DNA of 64,000 nt, from positions 49,562,758-49,626,757 of the forward strand of contig OX485805.1 in NCBI GenBank assembly GCA_950295325.1, read 5' to 3'. The DNA comes from Polytrichum commune. Its lineage: Eukaryota > Streptophyta > Polytrichopsida > Polytrichales > Polytrichaceae. Made by a program: the position numbers and the translations under genes. Of the stretch, positions 12,901 to 24,665 are shown piece by piece. The notes under the pieces were generated by a model. It was not told the origin of the DNA. It did not search any database and was given only the letters and a program-made list of their open reading frames with translations. Within the stretch, counting starts at the first letter, position 1; the number at the start of each line of letters is the position of its first letter.

Positions 12901-15011
12901 TTAGTTTCTGACACGATGGCCCGGCGTTTCTCATCCAGATGTGTCTGCAAGTGCTTGTCACAGTCGGAGGCCACCTTCTTCATGGCGGCCACGGAGCCGG
13001 ATACATACGACAGCCATTTGAGAGATGGCACAATGTCGCCGATAAGCAGCTGTTTTGTGATGTCCAGGTACTTGTAGACCAGCGACTGGAATTCAATTTC
13101 CTGCCCAGCTTGTTTGGCCCCAAATAACCTGCAAGAAAACCGATTTGAGACACGCGGGTGTTATGCAGGTGTGAGTTCTGACCTACCATTATACTAAGTC
13201 AAGGCGTTTTTGTTGGATGAAGTATGAGATGTACGCTCGTAGGCAAGAATTCCCGACCCTCTCGCTGACCAACTTGTAAGCAATGGTTGTCTCTTAATTG
13301 TTTCTGGTGGAGGGAATCAGTTTCTTCGAATCTAGGGGTGACCAACTTGAGATGGTTCCTATCGGCTATAAACGTGAAGAGACAAACATTACTTACGTGT
13401 TTGAACATCGGAATGGTGGTTAAGATATGTGAGACTTGTGTGATTACTCTTCTTAATATTCAGGCACCCACATTTGAGTGGTAGGTTACAAGGCTTGTAC
13501 TTGAAAATAGACATCAAGAAGACTCGTGTTAAGATGAGAGTGAAATATGTGTTCAAAATATTAGGCACCTTGCTAGATTCAATAGGTAAACACGAATGGG
13601 AGGGCTTATGCGATCCACCTACAGAAAATATAATCTTCAATTTGTACTCTTATCTAGCTTTATATCTCTACTCTGATCAGAAAATTTGAAATTATGACTC
13701 GACAATCTGTAGTTTAGTCACAATTTTTAGCTGATGAGACAATCCCCCCTCTGATCTGACAACCATATTCTTTTTGGAAATGGAAGCGCCCACAATAGGG
13801 CCATGCTACCTTATCTTTAAACGCCCTTTGAAATGAAAAAGGGATTAGAAATGAATGTGAATTAGACCTGTGGCAACTCTTTGTAGCATTTGCAAGGGTC
13901 ACCATGGTCAAAAACTTGGTTTGAGCTGCTGCTAAACCATTTTCTAAGAAGCATTCATTTGGAGTTGCTTTCACATTATAAGCATTTTGAAGACTATGAA
14001 TTCTAAGAAATAATTGTAAAGTTTTTTAGATGTGAAATTCAACATCTAGGGGATTTGGATGGTGACATTTGTTTTAGAAGAAGAATTGCTTTTGAGTAGC
14101 TCTAAAACGAGCATTTGAAAGTGCAAACCTATCCAATTCATACACAAATCTTTACCAATGAATTCCTCTCAATGCCCTGGTTTCCAAGCATGTTCCTCGT
14201 CTTTGTGGAAGAAAAATCATCGATCCATTAGAAGTTTCAGAAGTGATGTAGAAGCCACTGTTCTAAAAGGAAGAGTTGCTACCGAGGGGAATTAGGAATC
14301 AATTAACTAATCAACCCACCTTTTGCCAAGCATCATGTTAGTGATGTTGTTGGCGGACAAGACAGTGAGCTTGGAACCCAACCCCACGTCATATTTCTCG
14401 CCCTCCTCCTTTGAGAACTGGCACGAGTCTTCATAAATCGACCTCACCATCTGATCGAACTCCTCCGTCCGCGACTTCCGAAACGTCTCTAGTTGCGAGT
14501 TGCTGAGGAGCTCCCGGTGGAACAGCTTCCTCAGCACTTTCCACCAGTACGGCGTGTCGGGCGCCATCTTGAAATTGTTGGACAGTATTTTGAACCCGAG
14601 CGACCTTGGTCTTCCGGACCACACCTTATCTTGCACTTTGAGAAATTGTTCCACGGCCTCGGCCGACGAGGCCACCACCATGGGCACGGAGCCGAGGTGG
14701 AGGGACATCACGGGTCCGTAAGTGGCCGACAACTCCATTAGTCGGCGGGGGAGGCTTAAATTCCCCCCCGCGAGTTGGTGCATGTTGCCGATGATGGGCA
14801 ACGGCCTCGGACCCGGAGGTTGCCGGAGCTTTGCGGCGCCCTTGTGGGTACTGGTGCCAAAGATCGCCTTCTTGGTGACCACGGTGGCGATCAACGTCGT
14901 GATCAATATCGCAAGGGTGATGAGTCCCGGTGTCCATCGTGACGGAAAGATTCCGGCTGCGAAATCGGCTGAGAGAAACGCGCTTGTGATGGCGTTCGTC
15001 GACATTTCCAT
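9901..15011 (-). CDS. Cytochrome P450 monooxygenase, clan-71-like (562 aa)
   Basis: Three exons: 15011-14320, 13128-12777 and 10545-9901. Borders are GT-AG and phases agree. It should be an ER-anchored haem monooxygenase needing NADPH-P450 reductase; the substrate cannot be told. Visible parts are a membrane anchor at about residues 28-46, the hinge PPGP (65-68), the I-helix AGTDSAS (353-359, Ser where Thr is usual), ExxR as ETLR (410-413), PERF (465-468) and the haem loop FGIGRHQCSG (492-501) with ligand Cys499. In that loop the usual Arg is His497. I start at ATG 15011; the open frame runs to 15059 only through a TTG codon. At 562 aa it is slightly long because of the N-terminal leader. Intron 2 (10546-12776) carries a dispersed repeat and a MITE. 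Family resemblance is to non-seed-plant clan 71. Confidence 0.9.
11045..11180 (+). repeat. Dispersed ~130-bp repeat, copy 2 (in P450 intron 2)
   Basis: TAGTCCAATCTTTTTTAAAC, TGTTTGTTCTTTG, CACACACCAATCAAACATAG and GTGTCTGATTAAGAATT follow the same order as the other copies. It ends in ATAACACCTGCAT, as copy 1 does. Confidence 0.65.
11660..12225. mobile_element. Long-TIR MITE in P450 intron 2
   Basis: The left end (about 11660-11720) and right end (about 12165-12225) are inverted copies of each other. Both contain CCCACCTGACTTTAGCTAAG and an outer GTTTTAGGT block, so the arms are about 55-60 bp. No ORF with recognisable homology lies inside. A target duplication could not be fixed, so the superfamily is open. 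Confidence 0.6.
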
Positions 15012-15055
15012 GGTGGACCAGGAATTAGAGCTGCCAGGAGTTTTTGTTGCAAATC

Positions 15056-15520
15056 TCAAGCTGGGGCGTGATTTAGAAAAACTTCGAGACCACTAGATTA
15101 TAGCAACATTCCTGGTGTGAAACCTGTGAAGCAACGGATTTGTGTCATGATGCTATTGTTGCAGTTTCGAAAGAGTCAAGTCCTACCCCAAACCCTCTCT
15201 AGAACCAATTCGGTGGGAAATCTGGAGCTGCGGTGCAACTTAATTAGAAAACCTTGAGGTCGCCAGTTTATGGCATTTGATCAGGATGTGCAATTGTGAA
15301 GCAACTAATTTATGTCACGCTATTGTTGCGTCTTTGAAAAGAGTCGAGTCCTACCCAACCGTGATTTCTAGAACCAATTCTGTGCAAATCATGAGCTGGG
15401 GCTCGACTTATTAAACCTCGAGGGACCAGGTTGTTAGCCTGCATTCCGGATGTCAAGCATCTAGTCGATCGTTGTGGTTGACTCTTTGAAAGGATCGAGT
15501 TCTCATATGGCATCTCGGTA
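15056..15520. repeat. Tandem triplication in the P450 5' flank
   Basis: Three units of roughly 125-170 bp (15056-15222, 15223-15395, 15396-15520) each start with GAGCTG or AAGCTGGGGC and then carry CTTCGAGACCA- or CCTCGAGGGACCA-like text, GAAGCAAC (units 1-2), TTGTTG and GAGTCAAGTCCTACC-like text. The first unit begins 45 bp upstream of the P450 start codon, so it probably covers the promoter or 5' UTR. Confidence 0.6.
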
Positions 15521-16724
15521 TCCCTGGATCGTGGACATTTTGTCCAAAGTTCAAGGTCCCTTGACATTTGAAGATTCCATGGCCCTTTGCTTTTTTAGAT
15601 TTTGTTGCTGGTGGAGAATGAATGGCGGTCCCGCTTTGCTTCACCCAAGGGCATCAAAATAGGAACTTTGAGCATATTTTGGGAATGGATGTGAATGTGG
15701 GATGGAAATCTACATGTTTTGAAACGGATATTGTCTGATGGTCAACCGGATTTTGCAGCGAGACAACCAAAACAGGGATTTGTACTTCGTAGCTCGTGAT
15801 AAAGAAGTGTGTCACTTAAATCATCATAATATTGCAAAGGCTATGGTATGAGGTCCATTTCTAAATGGGGGATGGATCATGTAGGCCACTTATTGTGGCC
15901 CAACGTAATGGGCCGCAAATCCTAGGCTTACATATTGTCATCCAACTCTTTGGTTTAGAAAGCTTAAATCTTGAATTGTGGTTAGTTGTCAGCTGAAAAC
16001 TTCTTTGCAAGCTCCGATGTAGTGAAAAACATTGGAATTAATAATCACAAAGTCAGAAGGAAGATAGTAGCTCAAAAAATTAAAAAAAATTAAAAAAATT
16101 AAAAAAAAGTAAGTAAGTAGCTCAAAAATTAGCAATTTCAACTATTGGCAAAGGTTAGGAGTACATTTAGTAATGAGGCAATAGTCACACGGGTATTAAC
16201 AAGTGAATATTTAGATCTGGCTATGGACAAGTGTGCCTCTCGAAGCTAAAACTTCTTCCCTCCTCTTCCCTTTATATCCAAGTATCCTTTGTGTCAACAG
16301 GGAGAAGGGTAGACCTCCTGCCTTTGCAAAATCCACACAAGGGAGTTAAAAGGACCTTCATGGATGGTTCAAATTTTCCAATGGTTTGTCTAGGACTTAA
16401 GTGGATTGCCCTTCATCAGGTCAGAAGGACACAATTATGGCATTGTTGTGGTGGGATTTATGGTGCAACACTACATGCTATTCTAGTAAAGAAAAGAAAA
16501 GAACAACACAACATCGGGCAATCTGGCGTGAATTTGAGCCCGTTGGCCTTACCCTGCTCAAGAATCCCCTTGGTGTAGGGTGGGATTTACTGCCTACCTT
16601 GCGGTGGATGGGCACTTGCTTGTGTGTGTGTATGTGTATATATATATATATAATACATTATTATGATATCCATTTACTATGTGGGGGGGGGGGGAGGGAG
16701 TATTGGTTCTTGTTTATTATTGAA
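15521..16724. other. Gene-free stretch with low-complexity tracts
   Basis: No gene is recognised. The A-rich array at 16075-16115, the TG/TA microsatellite at 16621-16652 and the G-run at 16682-16693 are visible. A segment of about 95 bp at 16516-16612 (GGCGTGAATTTGAGCC to CTGCCTACCTTGC) recurs in the same orientation at 21470-21565. Confidence 0.45.
16516..16612 (+). repeat. Short dispersed repeat, copy A
   Basis: It shares CGTGAATTTGAGC, CTCAAGAATCC, CTTGGTG and TGCCTACCTTGC in order with 21470-21565. Class unknown; possibly part of a SINE. Confidence 0.5.
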
Positions 16725-16725
16725 T

Positions 16726-19330
16726 TTTCTCTTATTAAGTACTAGGTATGTGAGATATTTGATGGTTATTTGGTGGATGGTTTCCATTGTTTTCTTTATT
16801 GGTGATGCGGGGATATGTAGGTTTTCAAGGAGTTTTATGCTTCTTGTGTGAATGGCTCCCCTTACTCCTGCGGTGATAACTATGAAGGGTCTAATATTCC
16901 AATCTTGTGCTCTTATTGCGGCTACTAATGGGTTCTATTTGTCTTCTTTTGTTTGTACGGCTTGGTCAAGGAATCTATCATGTGAAAAGGTGAACCATTT
17001 TGTTCATATGCAATGCCTTGTATGTAAACGATACACGGGTAGATCTCTCTAAGGCATTTTTGTGCACCACGTGCGGCTGGGGGTTTTTTGTTTTGGGGCT
17101 ATTTACCTTCAAGGGTTGAATTAAAGCCTCCCTATAATTACTTAAATTTCAAAAATGGCCCATTTTTTTGCACCCTTCGATTACTTATATTGTCCAAGTC
17201 ACTGCAATTTTTTGTACTCTATATTCCTTTTAAGTAATAAAAGCTAATCTACTTCCTAACGCAATTGACGAGTGTTAAGGGAAAGCATGGAAACAAAGAA
17301 GGGTGCAAACAGTAATACCATTGCAAACAGAGCTATGAAGAAAACACATAGAAGACCATAGCAAAGTAATATCATTGCAAACACTGTTATGATGAAAACA
17401 CATAGGAGATGCCAACACAAATGCCATAGCGGTCATTGCAATGCAAGTGACCAAAAACACAGAGCATAGTAAAGCGGGTTTAGAATTTACAATTTAGGGT
17501 GGAGTCCACAATGTTACAGCGCGTACAAAATAACCCCGAGTACTAAACATACCTTCTAGGATCCTTATCTTTAGCCCCTACATTAATTTTACAAAAAAAT
17601 AATGGCCCACGTTTTATGTCCATCTAACTTACTTATAATGGGATTGTCTACATTTAATGACCCCTTCATTATTTGGAATTCCTTTATAATTTTTATTTCA
17701 AATGATTTTAATCCTCTCTATATTATGCCGCACGTCATTTTTAAAATGCACTAAGTGATCTACCCGTGAAACGATATCCGGTCTTAGTTTTGCGAGGCTT
17801 TCACATCATGTAGTGTTGCATGTGCAACTTAGTATCCATGGTAGGATGGTGTTGTCATGGTGGTTGCCATGTTGGTTGTTGGCATTAATGAGTGTGAGGT
17901 GTCTAGTGTATACATTTGATTTTAGTAGGTTAGTGAGTTGGTTAGCAACGGCATTGTGTCTTATGATTCTTAGGCCTTTAAGAAATTTATTGTTGCATAG
18001 AGAGAGTAAGTGCGGACAAGTATCTGTGTCGTTAATTCGGTTTAATGTGCAATTGGGGTTGATGTGTGTGTGTGTGTGTAAGGGGGGCTAGAGGAGATTT
18101 TTCCTATGATTGTCAATGTATTGAGCAAATTAGAACTTGAGGAGTTGTGTGCTTTATGCGCCCGTAGTTTATGGGGTTTTCCAAAAGTGATTAGACAATT
18201 TGTGGTGAATTTCCTCATTGGAGAGCCATTTTTCTGCATATATGAATTTTATGGCTCTTTCTATTGTGAGCCTATTGTATTTTGTTTTTATGAATGTTTG
18301 TAGGTTCCTTATTATGCATGTTAGGTTGGTGCTTGAGGGAGGATTAGCTAATCTATATGGTATGGTGTGGGCCACATGTATGCGCAATTTGGGTGTTATG
18401 GTGCTTTTTGAGGTGCCGTCATTTGCCAGTTATTTTGTGTCGGAACCATGTAATGTGTAGAACTATAGATGCTATTACCAGTCTGTATGGGTGATTATGA
18501 TGGGAAGATGCTATTGAGGCTATCTGTAAAGATATGTATGTCATGATTGACTTCTTGTGTGTTTGCAAGTGCTAACCAAATAGCATATAGTTCTGCTCTA
18601 AGAATGTTTTGAAATCTTGGGAGTCTTTATGCTATTTGTATGTTGTTGAATTGGCTATATACTCCTGATCATGTAAGGTTTCCGTTCCCTTTACCGTCTG
18701 GTGGGATAAAGAACCCATCCGTGTAGATGCTTTGGGACGGGTTGTATTTTTGTGGTTGGGGGGTATAGAGCTCAGTTGGTATCTGGTGGATTTATCCTAG
18801 AGGTAGTGTGGGTAAGATGTTTTGGGGGAATTTGTCCATTTGTTCGATATGTTGAGTTTGTATGGCTTAATGATAAGTGTGGGGTTATGTGTGGGTAGGT
18901 TTAGGTTGTGAGCTTCTTGAATGATTTGTTGGAGTCGTGGGGCAAAGATGTGGTGTGTGGGTGGGGAGTCTTGGCTATGTATGCATATGATTGTTGTGAG
19001 TGAGGTTTCAAGTTGGTTGTAATAGGAGGGCCATTAGGTGCAGATGGGTATCGAACATCGTTTGGTGGGATGGTGGCTATGGTATGAATGTCTTGGTGTT
19101 TTGCTAGGTCTAGTTGTTGGGGGGTCCAATCTTTATGGTTCAGGGTCATGATGGTGATATTGTGTGGGTGTTATGTGGTTGCCATTTTGGCCCAATGTAT
19201 GGATTTTGTTGTTGTGAGATGATTTGCCGAGTGTGCATAGCCTACATTGTTCCATTTTGAGGATAGTGCGCGGCCTTGTGAGCTGAAGATGATATCTCTA
19301 GGATGTGGTGTATCTTGGCAAACCTATATG
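16726..19330 (-). pseudogene. Decayed LINE (non-LTR retrotransposon) 3' part with RNase H
   Basis: The minus strand encodes the C-terminal half of a LINE ORF2 with stops and frameshifts. RNase H residues are visible: first Asp in IYTDGFF (about 18726-18710), Glu in RAELYAIWLAL (about 18599-18565), Asp in FTDSLNS (about 18531-18511). Downstream come RNLQTFIKTKY and EKWLSNEEIHHKLSNHFW, a Cys/His knuckle around CPHLLSLCNN (about 17995), then GLRIIRHNAVANQL and KLRPDIV. The text resumes beyond an inserted MITE as YIQGIAYEQNG and ends with GVRGAIHTRSIK and ITIKYLTYLVLNKRK near 16730. The reverse transcriptase is absent, so the copy looks 5'-truncated near 19330. Gene order is as in plant LINEs that carry an RNase H. 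Confidence 0.75.
17034..17768. mobile_element. hAT-type MITE, copy A (inside the LINE)
   Basis: The ends are CACGGGTAGATC and its inverse. A perfect 8-bp target duplication AAACGATA lies at 17026-17033 and 17769-17776, the hAT signature. Removing the insert restores an open LINE frame (DIV joined to YIQG), so it landed in the LINE. It is about 200 bp longer than copy B because of a central block with repeated CATTGCAAACA and AAAACACATAG motifs (about 17308-17540). No transposase is encoded. Confidence 0.85.
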
Positions 19331-21461
19331 GTACACCCATTGTTGAATGATCCACACCCTCGTAATAATTGGGTTCCATAACCTAACACCAAAGTATAAT
19401 TCATAGTGGGCAATCAATCTATAATTGTTGAACCTTTCTCCAACCTTACTTGTCATTTATGCAATTGAACAACACTTGAGAATTTTGGCTGAGAGATTCA
19501 CCGGAGGCAATCGCATTGGAGAATAAAGGTGCTCGTGACACTAGCTCATGACATTTGTTGAACAAGCCTACACCAAAAGGTAAGAAGGTAAGCACTCAAC
19601 TAAGCACTATGGTGTTGTTAACTTGGTTCAGTGAAAATAAAGGTTAAGTATGACATTTCAAATTCTCAGATGATAGATAATGATAATAAAATATCAATGG
19701 TGACATTGACATACCAACCATCTAACAATTATTATTTATTAGACCCCAAATGATGTTAAAGATCTAAATGACTTTGTGGGTGCAAGAGGAAGCTAATGAC
19801 TGATATTTGTGTTGTAATAAGTGCTTATGGGTTGCATGAATTCCAATGATGGCATCTAGGTTGTAATTGAGGAGCCTCAACTAATCACAAACTAATCATG
19901 TGGGAGATATGTAATTAGTACAACCTTTGATTACATTGGATTATATACATCAGTGAGGAAGATTAGATTCTTTAGGAAATATGAGTGATGCTACAATCAA
20001 GGAAGTATCATAAACCCATTGCTCACATGAGCATTTTTAGGAGTGTTTTGAATGAATGTTATCATCGACTAGTAGGTGTAGTTAGAAATTGGTTAGGCCT
20101 TGGGGTGTAGGTTAGGCTTCGGTATGTGGGTTGGACCAAGGTAGTGGGGTGATCCGAGCCCACTTAAAGGTTGGACCATTAGGTTTGAGCTCATTTGAGG
20201 TTGGTTGGCGAGGAATTGGGTCGGTTGAGAGGTAGGGATGCAAGGTACCTAGTGAGGTTAAAGTCCTACTTGAACTAGAGAGCTTGGGCAAGTTGAGAGG
20301 GATGTGAGATTGGGAGAGGGATTCAACAGTCGGGAGAGAGTTCACTTCTAAGGTTTTTCAAGAGAGAGGGATTAGCAGGCAAGAGAGACGATCAAGATGG
20401 TAGGTAGATTAATGGGGTTTTTTTTCCAATGAGGTTACACGGACCTATATTGTGCCTCCTGTGTTGAGGACTCTTGGTTGTGTAGATCCAAGTAATTAAA
20501 CTGCAAAAGACTACATGGAGTTGATAAAGCAATTTCCTACCTTAAGGCAAACGTCCACTTGCCGGAAGAACATAGTGGACACATCCACCAAGGATGCAAC
20601 ATTGTGATTGGCAAGGGTAGACACTTTTGAATCCAATCAATTTTTGTATATTGCATGTCCCTGGTACGAGCGTTGTACATTCCAGTTTGCAAAAAACCTG
20701 AAATGGTTGAGCACGTCATGTAAGGTGTCGCATGTGACTCCCCGTTGGTTGTGTGATTGACATTTGTGGGATTTTTCCACCCATGATGTAGGTCACCTTC
20801 GGGATGCTTTAATGCCATCCTACTTCGACTTGGAGGTGCTACATGGGCATCACAATCCAGAGAGGTGACTCCAGTAGAGCACATCCCACTAAGAGTAACA
20901 CAAGCTTAGGGATTAAAATGGCAATTGAGCGTTGTAAGAGGGAGATGTGAGTTGTGAGTGTGATTATTTATGACTTGGATTAATTTTTGTGTGTATACAA
21001 AACAAGGTTTGTAATGGGAAATGATCCATGATAACAACTTAAGCCTAAACTATGGCATGTAAATGTAATGTCACCTTTTTGAAGGCGAGCTTACAAAGCG
21101 AGTGTAGTTTAAAACTGATTTTTGGCCTTAATTAATGCAATAATGTTTTGATATGCCATTTCTTTGTTAGTTTGTGGCATGTTGTTTCCTCATGGCATAA
21201 TGTTTTTGTTTGCTTTGTATGGTAGTTGGTTATTGTTGTGAGGTGATGCAAGTACTACATAATATATTATGATAAAAATAGCACTCTAGTAGTTGTTTTT
21301 GAAGAAATCATAATTAATGAAAGTACCATTGAAAACAAAGTTTTATAATATTATGTAACAATAGAATGCCTTAAATTGTGTTGGGAAAAAATAATACCCA
21401 CTTGAAAATTACCCTTCTATCTCAATATGTATGCTAGAAACAAACAAATAAATAACCAACG
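19331..21461. other. Gene-free stretch
   Basis: Short open frames exist (for example 20112-20345 and 20537-20884 on the minus strand) but none shows a domain or a credible start context. No repeat pair was recognised with confidence. Confidence 0.35.
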
Positions 21462-21469
21462 TCAAGCAA

Positions 21470-21565
21470 TTTGACGTGAATTTGAGCATGCCCTACCCTA
21501 CTCAAGAATCCTCTTGGTGCAGGGGTGGGGTTTATTGCCTACCTTGCAATGGGTGGGCTCTTGGC
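21470..21565 (+). repeat. Short dispersed repeat, copy B
   Basis: Matches 16516-16612 in order and orientation. Confidence 0.5.
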
Positions 21566-21611
21566 TTCTCACCTACCTGCTCGTTTTTTTTACATCAAGT
21601 AGAGAAAATAT

Positions 21612-21690
21612 TTCACAGTAGGAATCGAACTGCCAACCACTCCATTCGGAAATGGGTACCTCTCCACTATCACTTGGTAGTTTAGGGTCA
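21612..21690 (-). repeat. tRNA-like SINE head
   Basis: The reverse complement reads an A-box-like TGATAGTGGAGAGG, then about 30 bases later a B-box-like AGTTCGATTCC. The arms do not fold into a complete cloverleaf by eye, so it is more likely a tRNA-derived SINE than a working tRNA gene. Confidence 0.4.
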
Positions 21691-21699
21691 TCTCATACC

Positions 21700-22825
21700 A
21701 TATGCTAAAAATACATAGAGTGCACCCCCAGGACGTTCTTCTATGGCAAAATTGCCACCCTTGGATGGGATGTGGACTGTTGGAGGTGGGCAGGGGGGTT
21801 TTGCTTTCCTAAGTATACCACGAAGATGGGGCAGAGACTCAATCATCAACAAGATTTCAGACATGATCCAAGTGGCAGACAAGTGGCAAGCCTCCCTCCC
21901 ATGAAACCATTGATTTTATTGGTCACGTGTTTGGGACTTTACACACTTTGACAAAGAGGTTGCTTTTATGTGGTCCATTTGGCACAAGCTGGTCACGGTC
22001 AATGAATGGAGAGCCTACATCACTCTAGCTTCCATCTCCAAGCATTGTGTGTTTTTTTGGCTCCCTAACACTAGTGATATAGTTAAGCATAAGTTTTGGA
22101 ACAACATCCGAGCCTGAAGAGCATGGAGGTGGTCGACTTTCATCATGCACGAGCTTTGTGGGGTTAGGACTGGTAACTATGATAGTTTCCATTGGAAACA
22201 AACTCTCTTTGGAGAAATGACTACTAAGGACTTTGTTTAAAAAAATCAAGATTTGGCACCTCCTCCGTGGCATTACCATTTGGACAAATTAGATCAAGCG
22301 TAACAATAGGGTGTTCAACAAGAACAATGCCATGAATCCAAGGTTAAACACCTTATTTGGGATGACTTCATTATGTACGCCAATGTAGCTTGGGCTAGGG
22401 TGGTTAAATTCGTTATGATTAGTGCCTACTTGGCCAAAGCCCTCCTTAAAGGCTTCCACCAAACTTGGGGAGCTAGAGATGTCCTTTGTAAATGGGATAG
22501 AATGAAAATCACTTGGAATTGGAAAAGACAACGTAGTTAGGATGATTGGCATTTTGGTTCCTTAGTGGTTTGGGGGATGTCCTTGGCCGGTGGGGTGGGG
22601 GTGGTCCTTGGTTAGGTGGGTTGGTGGGTTGTCTGTGGTGGGGTCATTGTTACATGGTCTTTGTTATTTTTTACGTGGCGGTATGTTACGTCCGAGAGGC
22701 TCCACCTCTTCTTGGAGTGGGTGTGTCTTTCTTGGTTTTTAATGCATTTGGTGTTAGCTTTTTGGCCTTATGTCTCCACACACACTATATATATTTTAAA
22801 ATCAAAATTATTTATAAAAAAAAAG
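21700..22825 (+). pseudogene. Second decayed LINE 3' part
   Basis: The plus strand carries pieces of the C-terminal region found after the reverse transcriptase in plant LINEs: IKIWHLLRGITIWTN, an in-frame TAG, IKRNNRVFNKNN (about 22240-22330), then after a frame change HLIWDDFIMYANVAWARVV and GARDVLCKWDRMKITWNWKRQR (about 22345-22535). A G/T-rich 3' UTR-like stretch follows, ending in an A-rich tail near 22797-22825, as expected at a LINE 3' end. The protein is broken by several stops. Confidence 0.6.
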
Positions 22826-23022
22826 GTGGAAAAAGAAGACAAGTCGTTTATAATGGCTTCATTTTATTTTTTTAATGAGGGATGACAATCATTGCTTCAT
22901 TTTGGAACTGCCATTGCTTGAAAAAGGTAATCTCCGAGTGGACAAGGATCATTACTTAGGGCCATTATTGTTTGCTTGTAGACATAATAACTGTAGAATG
23001 AGACTTTATTATGTGGTTACTA

Positions 23023-24003
23023 CAGTTAGGACTATATAAATGTTACAGGTCCAGAGTAGCCAAAAAAAAAAAAAAAAACATTTATAGAATTACAACAAGT
23101 AACACTTATAGAATTCATACCGATGATTAATAAAATTTATAGAAATAACACTTAAAATTTATGAAAGTGAAGAACATAACGTTTTATAAAAATAAAAATA
23201 AAAGTACAATTGATAATACATAATTCAACTAAACTAATTGAAAGAAATAATCTATGTAGTGGTAACTTGACGAGATTCTTCCAACTAAACTAACCGAAAG
23301 AAAGAGTCTATAGTAGTAGTCTGGCGAGATGATGAGATGAAACTTCCTTCTAGAGTCCTTGAATGCTCTTGATGTGTGATAAGGCATCATTTGGTCTTTG
23401 TTCAAAGTATTTCTTCAAAGTCTCTAAAGAACGCTCAACAACACTCAATCCTACAACTTCTACCACATCAACCATAACCTCATCAGCATCAAGTTCTCGA
23501 TGTTTTGAGGAATACATATCCAAAAACCCCTCATCAGTAGGCTCATAGGGGTTGTTTAAGTCAAACTCCATCTCATAATTGAGGTATTCATGAGCATTCA
23601 TCACGTCACTCACCTCACTATCAGATGACAACAACGTCAGTTGATGAAATAGAGTAGCAACTTCATCAACCTCTACCAAGCGCCTAGCTTCTTCTATCTC
23701 CCTCTCAATAGAGATCGAAAGAACACCCATGTGCCTCCAACAATTTTGAATTGTTCGCAAAGAATATGGGATAAATGTGATTACATGTTTAAAATGTATG
23801 CTCTCATATATTATTACCTTGATTTTCTCAAAATTAACACTTATAGAGGTACAATTAAGAAAGAAGGGAGTAGAGCATGTTATAACACTTAACACATAAC
23901 ACTCACTAGTCTTACCAATTGTGTTTTTGTAGGGGAGTAAAATTTTCTTAACATATATGAAATTGTAACGCTTATAGGGGTGACACTCATAGAGTCTTGA
24001 CTG
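23023..24003. mobile_element. Tigger-type element relic with divergent TIRs
   Basis: The left end CAGTTAGGACT and right end (inverse) CAGTCAAGACTC align over 24 bp with about 18 matches, flanked by TA (23021-23022, 24004-24005). The 981-bp body contains only the C-terminal part of a transposase (23350-23895, minus strand). CTTATAG motifs recur near both ends. Confidence 0.65.
23350..23895 (-). pseudogene. Tigger transposase C-terminal fragment
   Basis: An open frame of 181 codons whose middle reads TIQNCWRHMGVLS, the same position and spacing as TIRNCWRKSAILP in the better-preserved transposase at 46907-47869. It is followed by acidic text ending in ERSLETLKKYFEQRP. The catalytic DDE region is missing and the first 60 codons do not resemble a transposase, so the frame is best read as a leftover. 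Confidence 0.55.
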
Positions 24004-24075
24004 TACCTAAAAAGGACAAGTGTCCAACCTAACTAAGCTATCTATTTGAAGACCTAGCCAAGTACGTGAGACTAA

Positions 24076-24665
24076 GGGCCACTTACACATGAGCCAAGAG
24101 CCGCGACCTTGTAATGGCGAGGACCCTTGACTCTCATCCAAAGGCCGTACCATGGGTGTTGGGAAAGCCATTTTATGTAGTCACGGGCCCTCAAGCATAG
24201 TGTGAAGTGAGAATGGACCATGTTGCAGGATCATTGCATATTTTGTTGGTAGAAAAGAGGGGAGGATTCGGTTTAATATAATAGGTCTCAAACTTTATCA
24301 ATTTAAGAGAATTACTTGGTGGTGTTTGTTGGTCCTGGAATCTGTTATGGAATTTGCCTTACAGTATGTCCTGAAATCTGTCATGCTGGAAAAATATATT
24401 AAAAAACTCATGGACTCCCGGAATTTGCGTCAAGTCCACCTCTTGGAGGTGGGTCTGATGCAAATTCTGGTAGACCATGCACCCTTTATCCACAACTTGC
24501 CATGTAGGACTTCATGCAGAGTTTTCATCCACGAACTTTTCTTTGGGCCTTTAGGCCTTCACCTCCTAGTGTGAAGTGAACTTGGACGGTCTCCACCTTT
24601 TCGACCAATGAGAGCTCTTACATTGCCATGGTCAAGGGCCTTCAATCTTGTGTGTGAAGTGGCCC
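24076..24665. mobile_element. PIF/Harbinger-like MITE (GGGCCACTT family), copy 1
   Basis: The ends GGGCCACTTACACATGAGCC and, inverted, GGGCCACTTCACACACAAG are flanked by TAA on both sides (24073-24075, 24666-24668), the three-base target duplication of PIF/Harbinger elements. Internal sub-terminal copies of AGTGTGAAGTGA occur near 24198 and 24570. No coding capacity. Confidence 0.75.
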
